Below, piece after piece: positions 57,510 through 64,000 of a stretch of DNA of 64,000 nt. Origin of the DNA: Thermoplasmata archaeon (GTDB lineage: Archaea; Thermoplasmatota; Thermoplasmata; Lutacidiplasmatales; UBA184); assembly GCA_027306505.1 (NCBI GenBank), contig DAHUZP010000083.1:1-64000 (forward strand), given 5' to 3'. Position numbers and translations under genes: made by a program. Below the pieces are notes generated by a model that was not told where the DNA came from, ran no database searches, and was given only the letters and a program-made list of their open reading frames with translations. How positions within the stretch are numbered: position 1 is the stretch's first letter; each line of letters begins with the position of its first letter.

Positions 57510-60128
57510 ATGGCCGAAGCCCCTGCGAGCCCCCCACCGCCCCCGCCGGCGGAAGCGCATCCGGAGGGTGGCCGGGTACGTCTCCAACCTCTCGAGCGGG
57601 AGATGCACCGCTCCTACATCGACTACGCGATGAGCGTCATCGTCGGCCGGGCGCTCCCCAACGTCCGTGACGGGCTGAAGCCCGTCCAGGTCCGGATCCT
57701 CTGGTCCATGTGGGAGTCCGGGGCGACCCACGACAAGCCCTTCCGCAAGTCCGCGCGAACGGTGGGGGACGTCCTGGGGAAGTACCACCCGCACGGGGAC
57801 ATGAGCGTCTACGACGCGCTGGTGCGGATGGCGCAGCCCTTCTCGCTCCGCTACCCGCTCATCGAGGGACAGGGCAACTTCGGTTCCGTCGATGGCGACA
57901 CGCCTGCCGCGATGAGGTACACCGAGGCCCGGCTGGGCCCCCTCGCCGAGGAGATGCTCCTGGACATCGAGAAGGGCACGGTGGACTGGGGCGACAACTT
58001 CGATGGGAGCCTCAAGGAGCCCCGGATCCTCCCCTCGAAGCTCCCGAACCTCCTCGTGAACGGAGCGAGCGGGATCGCGGTGGGCATGGCCACGAACATG
58101 GCCCCCCACAACCTCTCGGAGTCGGTGGACGCGCTGCGCCACCTCCTCGCGAACCCTCAAGCGACGCTCGAGGAGCTGATGCAGTTCATCCCCGCCCCGG
58201 ACTTCCCCACGGGCGGGCTCGTCTCCGCCCAGGGCGTGAAGGAGGCCTACGCCACCGGCCGAGGCATCATCCAGATCCGGGCCAAGGCGGAGACCCGCGT
58301 GCGCGACGACCGGACCGAGATCGTCGTGACCGAGATCCCCTACGAGGTGAACAAGGCCCAGCTCCTGCAGGAGACGGCGGAGCTCGTCAAGGCGAAGCGG
58401 ATCGACGGGATCACCGACCTCAGGGACGAGAGCGACAAGGACGGGATCTCCGTCGTCTTCGAGCTCAGGCGCGACGCTCAGAGCGAGATCGTGCTGAACC
58501 AGCTCTACACCCACACGAAGCTGCAGGTCTCCTTCGGGATCATCAACCTCGCCCTGGTGGAGGGCCGCCCGAAGGTCCTGCCCCTCCGCGAGCTGCTCCA
58601 GCACCACCTGGACCACCGGCGGTTGGTGATCCGGCGACGGAGCGCCTACGACCTGCAGAAGGCCAAGGAGCGCCTCCACCTGCTGGAGGGGTTCCTCACC
58701 GCGATCGATCACATCGACGAGATCGTGAAGCTGCTGCGCCGCTCCAAGGACGTCCCCACGGCGCAGGCCTCCCTCATGGGGAAGTTCCTGCTCTCCGAGG
58801 AGCAGGCGAAGGCGATCCTGGACATGCGCCTCTCGCGCTTGACCGCGCTCGAGCGCGAGTCGATCCTCGAGGAGTCCGCAGAGAAGCACGCGTTGGTCCG
58901 GCAGCTCGAGGACATCCTCTCCCACCCCAACGTGCTGGACAAGCTCATCGACGACGAGCTGGCCGACCTCAAGACGCGCTTCGGGGACGCGCGGCGCACC
59001 CAGATCAGCGGGGCGTTCACGCAGCACTCGCTCGAGGACCTCATCCCCGACACGGACATCGTGATCCTCATCTCCAACGACGGGTACATCAAGCGCCTCC
59101 CGCTCGACTCCTACCGGCGGCAGCGCCGGGGCGGCAAGGGCCTCGTCCAGATGGAGACGAAGGACCAGGACTTCGTCACCAGGGCCCTGGCGGCGCGGAC
59201 CCACGACGACGTCCTGTTCTTCACCAGCAAGGGCCGGGTCTACCGGCTCAAGGCCTACGAGCTGCCCGAGCTCGGCCGCCACGCGAAGGGCAAGGCGATC
59301 GTGAATTTGCTCCCCCGCCTCCAGGAGGGGGAGAAGATCCAGACCGAGCTCGCGGTCCGCGGCCTCGAGGGCCCCGGCAGCTTGGTCTTCGCGACGGTGA
59401 TGGGGCTGGTCAAGCGCACCGCGCTCTCGCTCTTCCAGAACATCCGCACGAGCGGCATCCAGGCGATCCTCCTAGAGGAGGGGGACGAGCTCGTGGACGT
59501 CGCGCTCACGCGCGGGGAAGGCGAGGTCCTCCTTGCGACGCGCGAGGGGCAGGTCGTCCGTTTCAAGGAGGACGACATCCGCCCGATGGGTCGGGCCACC
59601 TACGGGGTGATCGGCGCGCGGATCGCCGAGGGTGACCGTGTGGTCGCCATGAGCCCGGTGAACGCGGAGTTCCCCTCGCTCCTCTCGCTCACGTCGACGG
59701 GGTTCGGCAAGCGGTCCCCCGTCGCGGACTACCGCCTCACCCGGAGGGGGGCGAGCGGCGTCATCGGGATCAAGACGGGAGGGCGCAACGGCCGGGTCGT
59801 CGCGGTGCTCCCCGTGCGGGAGGAGGACGAGATCCTCGTCACGACCCAGAACGGGGTCACCATCCGGAGCCCGGTCCGGCAGATCCGGGAGCAGGGGCGC
59901 AACACGCTGGGCGTCATCATCATCCGGATCGAGGAGGGCGATGAGGTGAAGGCCGCCGTCCGGCTGGTCGCCCCCGGCGAGGCCTCCACCACGCCCAACG
60001 GCCCGGAGGCTCCAGGTCCAGCCCCCCTGGGACCCTCCGATGACCAGGAGGGCGCCCATGAGAGCCACGACGCCCCTGAGGAGCCCGCGGAAGAGGGCCA
60101 TGACGAGGGGTCCGAAGGGGAGAACTAG
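57510..60128 (+). CDS. gyrA: DNA gyrase subunit A
   Basis: 872 residues. The breakage-reunion domain has [27 protein letters not shown] and the catalytic Tyr in [10 protein letters not shown]. The C-terminal beta-propeller includes the GyrA box ([10 protein letters not shown]), which marks a true gyrase rather than topoisomerase IV. The last 45 residues form an acidic tail. With GyrB it introduces negative supercoils. Gyrase in Thermoplasmata and haloarchaea was gained from bacteria long ago. GyrB is not adjacent. CCCTTATCC about 35-40 bp upstream may be its TATA element. Confidence 0.96.
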   Translation: MAEAPASPPPPPPAEAHPEGGRVRLQPLEREMHRSYIDYAMSVIVGRALPNVRDGLKPVQVRILWSMWESGATHDKPFRKSARTVGDVLGKYHPHGDMSVYDALVRMAQPFSLRYPLIEGQGNFGSVDGDTPAAMRYTEARLGPLAEEMLLDIEKGTVDWGDNFDGSLKEPRILPSKLPNLLVNGASGIAVGMATNMAPHNLSESVDALRHLLANPQATLEELMQFIPAPDFPTGGLVSAQGVKEAYATGRGIIQIRAKAETRVRDDRTEIVVTEIPYEVNKAQLLQETAELVKAKRIDGITDLRDESDKDGISVVFELRRDAQSEIVLNQLYTHTKLQVSFGIINLALVEGRPKVLPLRELLQHHLDHRRLVIRRRSAYDLQKAKERLHLLEGFLTAIDHIDEIVKLLRRSKDVPTAQASLMGKFLLSEEQAKAILDMRLSRLTALERESILEESAEKHALVRQLEDILSHPNVLDKLIDDELADLKTRFGDARRTQISGAFTQHSLEDLIPDTDIVILISNDGYIKRLPLDSYRRQRRGGKGLVQMETKDQDFVTRALAARTHDDVLFFTSKGRVYRLKAYELPELGRHAKGKAIVNLLPRLQEGEKIQTELAVRGLEGPGSLVFATVMGLVKRTALSLFQNIRTSGIQAILLEEGDELVDVALTRGEGEVLLATREGQVVRFKEDDIRPMGRATYGVIGARIAEGDRVVAMSPVNAEFPSLLSLTSTGFGKRSPVADYRLTRRGASGVIGIKTGGRNGRVVAVLPVREEDEILVTTQNGVTIRSPVRQIREQGRNTLGVIIIRIEEGDEVKAAVRLVAPGEASTTPNGPEAPGPAPLGPSDDQEGAHESHDAPEEPAEEGHDEGSEGEN

Positions 60129-60159
60129 CCCCGCGGAGTTCCCTGGAGCGGGGCGGACC

Positions 60160-60360
60160 GTGGCGCGAAAGCACCGACCTCGGCGGCAGGTCCAGTCCCT
60201 CTGTCCGCGCTGCTTCTCCCCAGAGGTCTCCCGCGACACCCTGCTCTTCGGCGGGCCGCTCTACCGCTGCCGCCGCTGTGGATATGAGGGGGCGATCGTG
60301 CTGGAGAAGGACGTGGAGGACCCCCCCTTGGCCTCCTCCTCGGAGGAGGGAAGTCCGTGA
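60160..60360 (+). CDS. Small zinc-ribbon protein
   Basis: 66 residues from GTG 60160: a very basic start (ARKHRPRRQ), a zinc ribbon (CPRC, then CRRCGYEG after 17 residues) and an acidic tail. The track start at 60040 lies within gyrA. The form resembles small archaeal zinc-ribbon nucleic-acid-binding proteins, but no named family is certain. Its stop overlaps the ArsA-like start (GTGA). Confidence 0.7.
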   Translation: MARKHRPRRQVQSLCPRCFSPEVSRDTLLFGGPLYRCRRCGYEGAIVLEKDVEDPPLASSSEEGSP

Positions 60361-61547
60361 GGACGATCATCTACACCGGCAAAGGCGGCGTGGGCAAGAC
60401 GAGCCTCGCGGCCGCGACGGCGATCGCCTCCGCCGCCCACGGTCACCGCACCCTGGTCCTCTCCACCGACAGCGCGCACTCCCTGGGCGACTCGCTCCAG
60501 GTCTCGCTGGGGCACGATCCCACCAAGATCGGCGAGAACCTCTGGGGCCAGGAGATCGACGTGCTCCTCGAGATGGAGCGGCACTGGGGGGAGATCACCC
60601 GGTACCTCGCGACGCTCCTCCAGTCCCAGGGGGTCGAGGAGATCACCGCGAAGGAGGTCGTGGTCATCCCAGGGATGGAGCTCATCGCGGCGCTCCTCAT
60701 GCTCGAGTCCTACGACCGGGAGGGCAAGTGGGACGTGGCGATCGTCGACACCGCCCCCACCGCGGACACGCTTCGTCTCCTCTCGTTCCCGGATGCGGTC
60801 CAGTGGTACTTCGACCGCTTCTTCAAGCTCGAGAAGCGGATGATGAAGGTCGCCCGGCCCACGGTGGGGAAGCTCATGCGGACCCCCCTCCCGTCGGACC
60901 AGTTCTTCGTCTCGCTCGAGGACCTCTACCTGCGCTTCCGCCGCGTGAGGGAGATGCTCTCCGATCCCGACCGGACCTCGGTCCGGCTCGTCCTCAACCC
61001 GGAGCGGATGGTCATCAGCGAGACCCAACGGGCCTACACCTACCTCTGCCTCTTCGGCCTCCCGATCGAGATGCTGGTCGTGAACCGGGTCTTCTCCGAG
61101 GGGCTCGAGGGGAAGTTCTTCGAGCAGACGCTCGAGGAGCAGAAAGGGAACCTGGAGCTCATCGAGGAGTACTTCGGTGGCGTCCCGATGCGCCGGAGCC
61201 CCCGCTATCCCCACGAGGTCCTAGGGTTCGACCGGCTTCGCCGGCTGGGCGAGGACGTCTTCCAGAAGGACGACCCCACGCGGATCTACTCGCGCTCGAG
61301 GCCGGTCCGGTTCTTCTCCCGCCACGGCAAGAAGTACGTGCAGTTCGAGCTCCCCTTCGCCGGGAAGGAGGCGCTCGAGGTCTACACCCGCCGGGACACC
61401 CTCTTCGTGAAGGTGGGCTGGTACAAGCGGACCCTCCTGCTGCCCTACGCCTACGCGGGCGCGAAGGTGGGCGAGGCCCACTTCCAGGACGGCCTGCTCT
61501 CGGTGGAGTTCCTTCCCGCTCCGGAGGTCCCCAAACATGCCGAGTAA
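60357..61547 (+). CDS. ArsA/Get3-like ATPase with C-terminal HSP20-like domain
   Basis: 396 residues. The deviant P-loop is TGKGGVGKTSLAAATAIA, followed by LSTDSAHSLGDSL and the switch VDTAPTADTLRLLSFP. The last 90 residues (KKYVQFELPFAGKEALEVYTRRDTLFVKVGWYKR) form the alpha-crystallin/HSP20-like domain seen in a prokaryotic ArsA branch. Get3 targets tail-anchored membrane proteins; ArsA drives arsenite export. No ArsB or arsenic genes are near, so a chaperone or targeting role is likelier. It is coupled to the zinc-ribbon gene upstream and overlaps the gene downstream by 11 nt. Confidence 0.9.
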   Translation: MRTIIYTGKGGVGKTSLAAATAIASAAHGHRTLVLSTDSAHSLGDSLQVSLGHDPTKIGENLWGQEIDVLLEMERHWGEITRYLATLLQSQGVEEITAKEVVVIPGMELIAALLMLESYDREGKWDVAIVDTAPTADTLRLLSFPDAVQWYFDRFFKLEKRMMKVARPTVGKLMRTPLPSDQFFVSLEDLYLRFRRVREMLSDPDRTSVRLVLNPERMVISETQRAYTYLCLFGLPIEMLVVNRVFSEGLEGKFFEQTLEEQKGNLELIEEYFGGVPMRRSPRYPHEVLGFDRLRRLGEDVFQKDDPTRIYSRSRPVRFFSRHGKKYVQFELPFAGKEALEVYTRRDTLFVKVGWYKRTLLLPYAYAGAKVGEAHFQDGLLSVEFLPAPEVPKHAE

Positions 61548-62070
61548 GAAGAGGTCCCCTGCCGCCCCCGAGCGCGCCCCAGAGGGAACCTTCGGGGAAC
61601 GGACGAGCGACCGGCTTCGCCAGATCCTGCCGGAGCCTGGGTTCGTCCGGGAGGAGATGGACCGTCACGCGAAGGTCCTCCTCGCCGCCCTCACGGACCC
61701 CTCGACGGCCATGTCCGCCCTGCGCGCGTTCTCCTCCGTGCGACAAGCGCTCGAGAGGGGCATGCGGCTGGGGCCCCAGGACGAGAGCACCCAGGTCGCC
61801 TTGCGGGAGGCGGAGCGGGCCATCCTCACCGCGCTCCAGGACGCCGCGACCGCGATGCTCCTTCAGCTCCAGGAAGCCCCTCCCCCCGTGGGGAGGGCCC
61901 ACGCCCCTCACGCGCGCAAGGCCGGGAAGGAGCCCTCGAAGGGGACGGCAGCGCCTCCCGCTCCGAAGGAGACGGACCTCGTGGAGGTGCCCGTCGCGCG
62001 CTCCTCCGAGGAGCGGCCGCATGTCCGCCGTTCCGACGATGGGAAGGGACGCCGCTCGCGTCGAGCGTAG
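61537..62070 (+). CDS. Hypothetical protein coupled to the ArsA-like ATPase
   Basis: 177 residues. A helical central region (about 25-115: ERTSDRLRQILPEPGFVREEMDRHAKVLLAAL, REAERAILTALQDAATAMLLQLQ) lies between a basic Pro/Ala-rich start and a charged, disordered tail. No family recognised. Its start lies inside the ArsA-like gene (11-nt overlap), so it is probably co-translated and might be a partner of that ATPase. Confidence 0.65.
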   Translation: MPSKKRSPAAPERAPEGTFGERTSDRLRQILPEPGFVREEMDRHAKVLLAALTDPSTAMSALRAFSSVRQALERGMRLGPQDESTQVALREAERAILTALQDAATAMLLQLQEAPPPVGRAHAPHARKAGKEPSKGTAAPPAPKETDLVEVPVARSSEERPHVRRSDDGKGRRSRRA

Positions 62071-62080
62071 GCGCGACCCT

Positions 62081-63403
62081 TCAGTCTCGGACGGACCTGC
62101 GCCCAGACCTTCCCGAGGCGCCTCGGGGCCAGCCCCGCCGGAAGGCGTCCGCGACTCGGAGCGCCTCCACCGTGGGCCCCACATCGTGGACGCGCACGAT
62201 CGAGGCCCCGCGCAGGCTCGCGAGGACCGCCGCCGTGACCGACGCCTCTCCCCGGTGCTCGGGGGGCGCGCCACCGAGCAGCGCTCCAAGGAAGGACTTG
62301 CGCGACGCCCCGACCATCACCGGGTAGCCGAGCGAGCGGAGCTCCCCCAACCTCCGGAGGAGCTCCAGGTTCCCCTCGAAGGACTTGCCGAAGCCCACCC
62401 CGGGGTCGACCACGAGCTGGTCGGGGGCGATCCCCTCCCTCTCGGCCCGTTGGGTCCTCTCGGCGAGCTCTGCGAAGACCTCCGCGAGGAGGTCATCGTA
62501 GCGCGTGTCCGTCTGCATGTCCCGGGGCCGGCCCCGCATGTGCATCACCACGGCCGCCGCTCCAGCTCGTCGGACGACCTCGCGCATCCGACGGTCCCCG
62601 AGCCCGCTCACATCGTTCACCAGGTCCGCCCCGTTCCTCAGGGCCTGGCGGGCGACCTCGGGTTTCGAGGTGTCCACCGAGAGGGGCACGGACGAGCTCG
62701 ATCGCAGCGCGAGAAGGACGGGGAGCACACGCCGCAGCTCCTCCCGGACCGGGACCGGGGATGAGCCGGGTCTCGTCGACTCCCCGCCGATGTCCAGGAG
62801 GTCCGCGCCCTCCTCGACGAGCCGGAGCCCGTGGCGGACCGCGTCGTCGGTGGAGGCATAGCGCCCGCCGTCGAAGAACGAGTCCGGGGTCACGTTCACG
62901 ACCCCCATGACCAGGGTCTTGCCGGCGAGCTGGAGCCGACGACCGTGCGCCAGACGGACGGACCGGGGACCGGCCCGGGTGGTCGCCCGGAGGACGGAGC
63001 GCACCTCGTCGGCGATCTCCTCCATTGCCGGACCCTCCCGCAGGAGGCGAGCCCGCAGCCTCCCGTAGAGCGCCTCCTCCCCCTCGATTCGGACCCTCGA
63101 TCGCGAGCCCCAGGGGACGCGGCGGGGCCGACCCGGGGGTGGGAGGGAGGAGCGTGAGCCTCGGGAGGCGAGGGGGCGCACCGTCTCCGGTGAGCTCTGC
63201 CCCCTCAGTCCCGCGAGCCGAGCGGCCGCCAGGAGGCGCTCCGCCTGGGGGCCCCCAAGCTGCCCGATCTCCACCCGGATGAGGAGGGAGATCGCGCTCC
63301 CTCCCGCGTCGGGCCCACCGGGCCCCAGGGGAGGGGACAGCACGCTCGCGCGGACGAGGGCCCTCCACGGGCCTCGCGGGAGGGTCCGACCCGACGGGGA
63401 CAC
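62081..63403 (-). CDS. folP: Dihydropteroate synthase, long form
   Basis: 440 residues from GTG 63403. The DHPS TIM barrel is complete: VMGVVNVTPDSFFDGG (pterin loop), DIGGESTRPGSSPV, PLSVDTSKPEVARQAL, ADLVNDVSGLGD, VVMHMRGRPRDMQ, VVDPGVGFGKSFEGNLELL, VGASRKSFLGALL and IVRVHDVGPTVEALRV. The N-terminal 150 residues contain a weak match (RVEIGQLGGPQAERLL) to the 'iLkqemLalGGdaA' domain of long-form DHPS. It joins p-aminobenzoate (or a methanopterin-type arylamine) to the pterin. GTG 63403 fits a TATA box at 63434-63442. Confidence 0.93.
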   Translation of the reverse strand: MSPSGRTLPRGPWRALVRASVLSPPLGPGGPDAGGSAISLLIRVEIGQLGGPQAERLLAAARLAGLRGQSSPETVRPLASRGSRSSLPPPGRPRRVPWGSRSRVRIEGEEALYGRLRARLLREGPAMEEIADEVRSVLRATTRAGPRSVRLAHGRRLQLAGKTLVMGVVNVTPDSFFDGGRYASTDDAVRHGLRLVEEGADLLDIGGESTRPGSSPVPVREELRRVLPVLLALRSSSSVPLSVDTSKPEVARQALRNGADLVNDVSGLGDRRMREVVRRAGAAAVVMHMRGRPRDMQTDTRYDDLLAEVFAELAERTQRAEREGIAPDQLVVDPGVGFGKSFEGNLELLRRLGELRSLGYPVMVGASRKSFLGALLGGAPPEHRGEASVTAAVLASLRGASIVRVHDVGPTVEALRVADAFRRGWPRGASGRSGRRSVRD

Positions 63404-63433
63404 AGGAGCCTCCCCGGCCCCACCCGCGACCGG

Positions 63434-63442
63434 TCTATTAAC
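63434..63442. promoter_or_regulatory. Divergent TATA-like box between folP and the zinc-ribbon membrane gene
   Basis: TCTATTAAC (plus strand) / GTTAATAGA (minus strand). It is 31-39 bp before the folP GTG at 63403 and about 45-52 bp before the ATG at 63486, so it fits folP best and may serve both. Confidence 0.55.
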
Positions 63443-63485
63443 GCAGGGCCGGGTCCGTCCGGAGGGCCGCCGAGGAGACAGGACC

Positions 63486-63914
63486 ATGGAGAGCTCGACG
63501 GACCGGGTCAGGGCACCGCAGGTCCCTGCCCCCTCCATGGCCCGGGCCATGGTCCGGCTGCCCGCGGTGGACCTGCTGGTCCTCCTGGGCTCCCTCCTCA
63601 TCACGCTGGGCGCGTTGGGCGCCCTCCTTCGGTACGAGGTGGCGGGGGCCGCGATCCTCGCGCTTGGGCTCTACCTCTTCTGGGACGAGGGCCGATGGAG
63701 CCGGGCGCTCATCGGGACGGGGAGCGGCTCCCCCTCCACGACCCCCCGCCCGCGCCCGTGGTGGAAGGGTCCCATCTCGTTCACCGGGCGATGGCTGTGC
63801 ACGTCGTGCGGGTGGAGACAGGAGAGCCGGGCCACGCTCTGCCCGCGTTGTGGGAAGCCCATGGTGGTCCTCCCCCCACCCTCGGTGCCTTCCTCGGGCC
63901 ACGCGAAATCTTAA
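63486..63914 (+). CDS. Membrane protein with C-terminal zinc ribbon
   Basis: 142 residues from ATG 63486. Two hydrophobic helices (LPAVDLLVLLGSLLITLGALGAL and VAGAAILALGLYLFW) are followed by a basic linker and a zinc ribbon (CTSCG, then CPRCG after 10 residues) near the C-terminus. The family is unknown; the membrane-plus-ribbon layout is the reverse order of the protein at 3806 and resembles the tail of the CPBP protein at 29054. The upstream part of the track ORF (63279) is antisense to folP. Confidence 0.7.
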   Translation: MESSTDRVRAPQVPAPSMARAMVRLPAVDLLVLLGSLLITLGALGALLRYEVAGAAILALGLYLFWDEGRWSRALIGTGSGSPSTTPRPRPWWKGPISFTGRWLCTSCGWRQESRATLCPRCGKPMVVLPPPSVPSSGHAKS

Positions 63915-63946
63915 GAAGGGTCCTGGAACTGCCTCGCGCGCCCTCC

Positions 63947-64000
63947 ATGAAGCCCATCGAGGTCTTCCAGAAGTACCTCCGCCAGACCGTGGTGGTCGAG
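63947..64000 (+). CDS. Partial ORF, possibly an Sm-like (LSm) protein
   Basis: Only 18 codons are inside the window: KPIEVFQKYLRQTVVVE after the initial Met. A short helix followed by a strand beginning TVVVE is the way archaeal Sm-like proteins start. AATCTTAAGAA at 63908-63918 is a suitable TATA-like element 30-40 bp upstream. The gene runs off the right edge; the call is tentative. Confidence 0.4.
   Translation, partial: MKPIEVFQKYLRQTVVVE

Noticed and set aside
57468-59282. 604-codon minus-strand ORF
   Set aside because: Antisense shadow of gyrA.
60278-62764. 828-codon plus-strand ORF over the ArsA-like gene and folP
   Set aside because: It is an out-of-frame shadow of the ATPase and then antisense to folP; composition is Arg/Pro/Ala with no domain.
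1-64000. CRISPR array, insertion sequence or prophage
   Set aside because: I saw no regularly spaced repeats, Cas proteins, transposases, integrases or phage structural genes in reading both strands.

Overview
The window is archaeal chromosome of very high GC content. The archaeal signature genes are fibrillarin, ribosomal proteins eL40 and uS15, the KEOPS subunit Pcc1, archease, a DHH nuclease of the RecJ/GAN type directly behind uS15, an AcnX-type phosphomevalonate dehydratase subunit and a geranylgeranyl reductase. Short AT-rich TATA-like boxes lie 25-40 bp before many genes, and several start codons lie where the transcript should begin (leaderless). A DNA gyrase A gene and the overall gene mix fit a high-GC Thermoplasmata-type euryarchaeon; that placement is inference, since no rRNA is present.

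Layout. 1-5.1 kb: a minus-strand GT-C glycosyltransferase cut by the window edge, a GT2 glycosyltransferase, a broken alkaline-phosphatase-superfamily (sulfatase-like) gene, a small zinc-ribbon membrane protein, a gene-poor stretch, a lone 3' part of a class II tRNA, and an intact tRNA-Gly(GCC). This part looks decayed. 5.1-13.6 kb: Nudix hydrolase, TrmI, acetyl-CoA synthetase, a GHMP sugar kinase, and a GNAT + N-acylamino acid racemase/OSB-synthase pair. 13.6-19.5 kb: a DUF4129 / small membrane protein / MoxR / DUF58 / membrane protein operon and two further membrane proteins. 19.6-24.6 kb: SerA and a class V aminotransferase, divergent archease and GT2 genes sharing a palindromic promoter, eL40, and AMMECR1. 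24.6-31.9 kb (minus strand): IleRS, a methyltransferase, a CoA-binding protein, a CPBP protease fused to a zinc ribbon, and a ChrB-C protein. 32-34.9 kb: Pcc1 + DUF1028, and a CDF metal exporter behind a CsoR-family repressor that lacks all the usual metal ligands.

34.9-48.4 kb is the most interesting block. Two paralogous ABC-2 exporters flank a frameshifted CBS gene, geranylgeranyl reductase with a ferredoxin, thioredoxin reductase and a flavin reductase. Next to the second exporter lies a tight three-gene operon of bacterial/eukaryotic-type lipid enzymes: an alkyl-dihydroxyacetone-phosphate synthase homologue with its catalytic SHHHGVGK motif, FAD-dependent glycerol-3-phosphate dehydrogenase and a diacylglycerol-kinase-family lipid kinase. 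In an archaeon this suggests sn-glycerol-3-phosphate or alkyl-ether lipid chemistry beside the archaeal lipid enzyme GGR.

48.4-64 kb: a hypothetical protein, plant-type asparaginase, an MFS transporter, a HAD protein with a destroyed nucleophile motif, AcnX, RidA, fibrillarin, uS15-RecJ, GyrA, a zinc ribbon, an ArsA/Get3-like ATPase, long-form dihydropteroate synthase, another zinc-ribbon membrane protein, and the first codons of a possible Sm-like protein.

Many genes overlap by ATGA/GTGA/TTGA, so translational coupling is widespread. I saw no CRISPR array, insertion sequence, transposase, integrase or rRNA gene.
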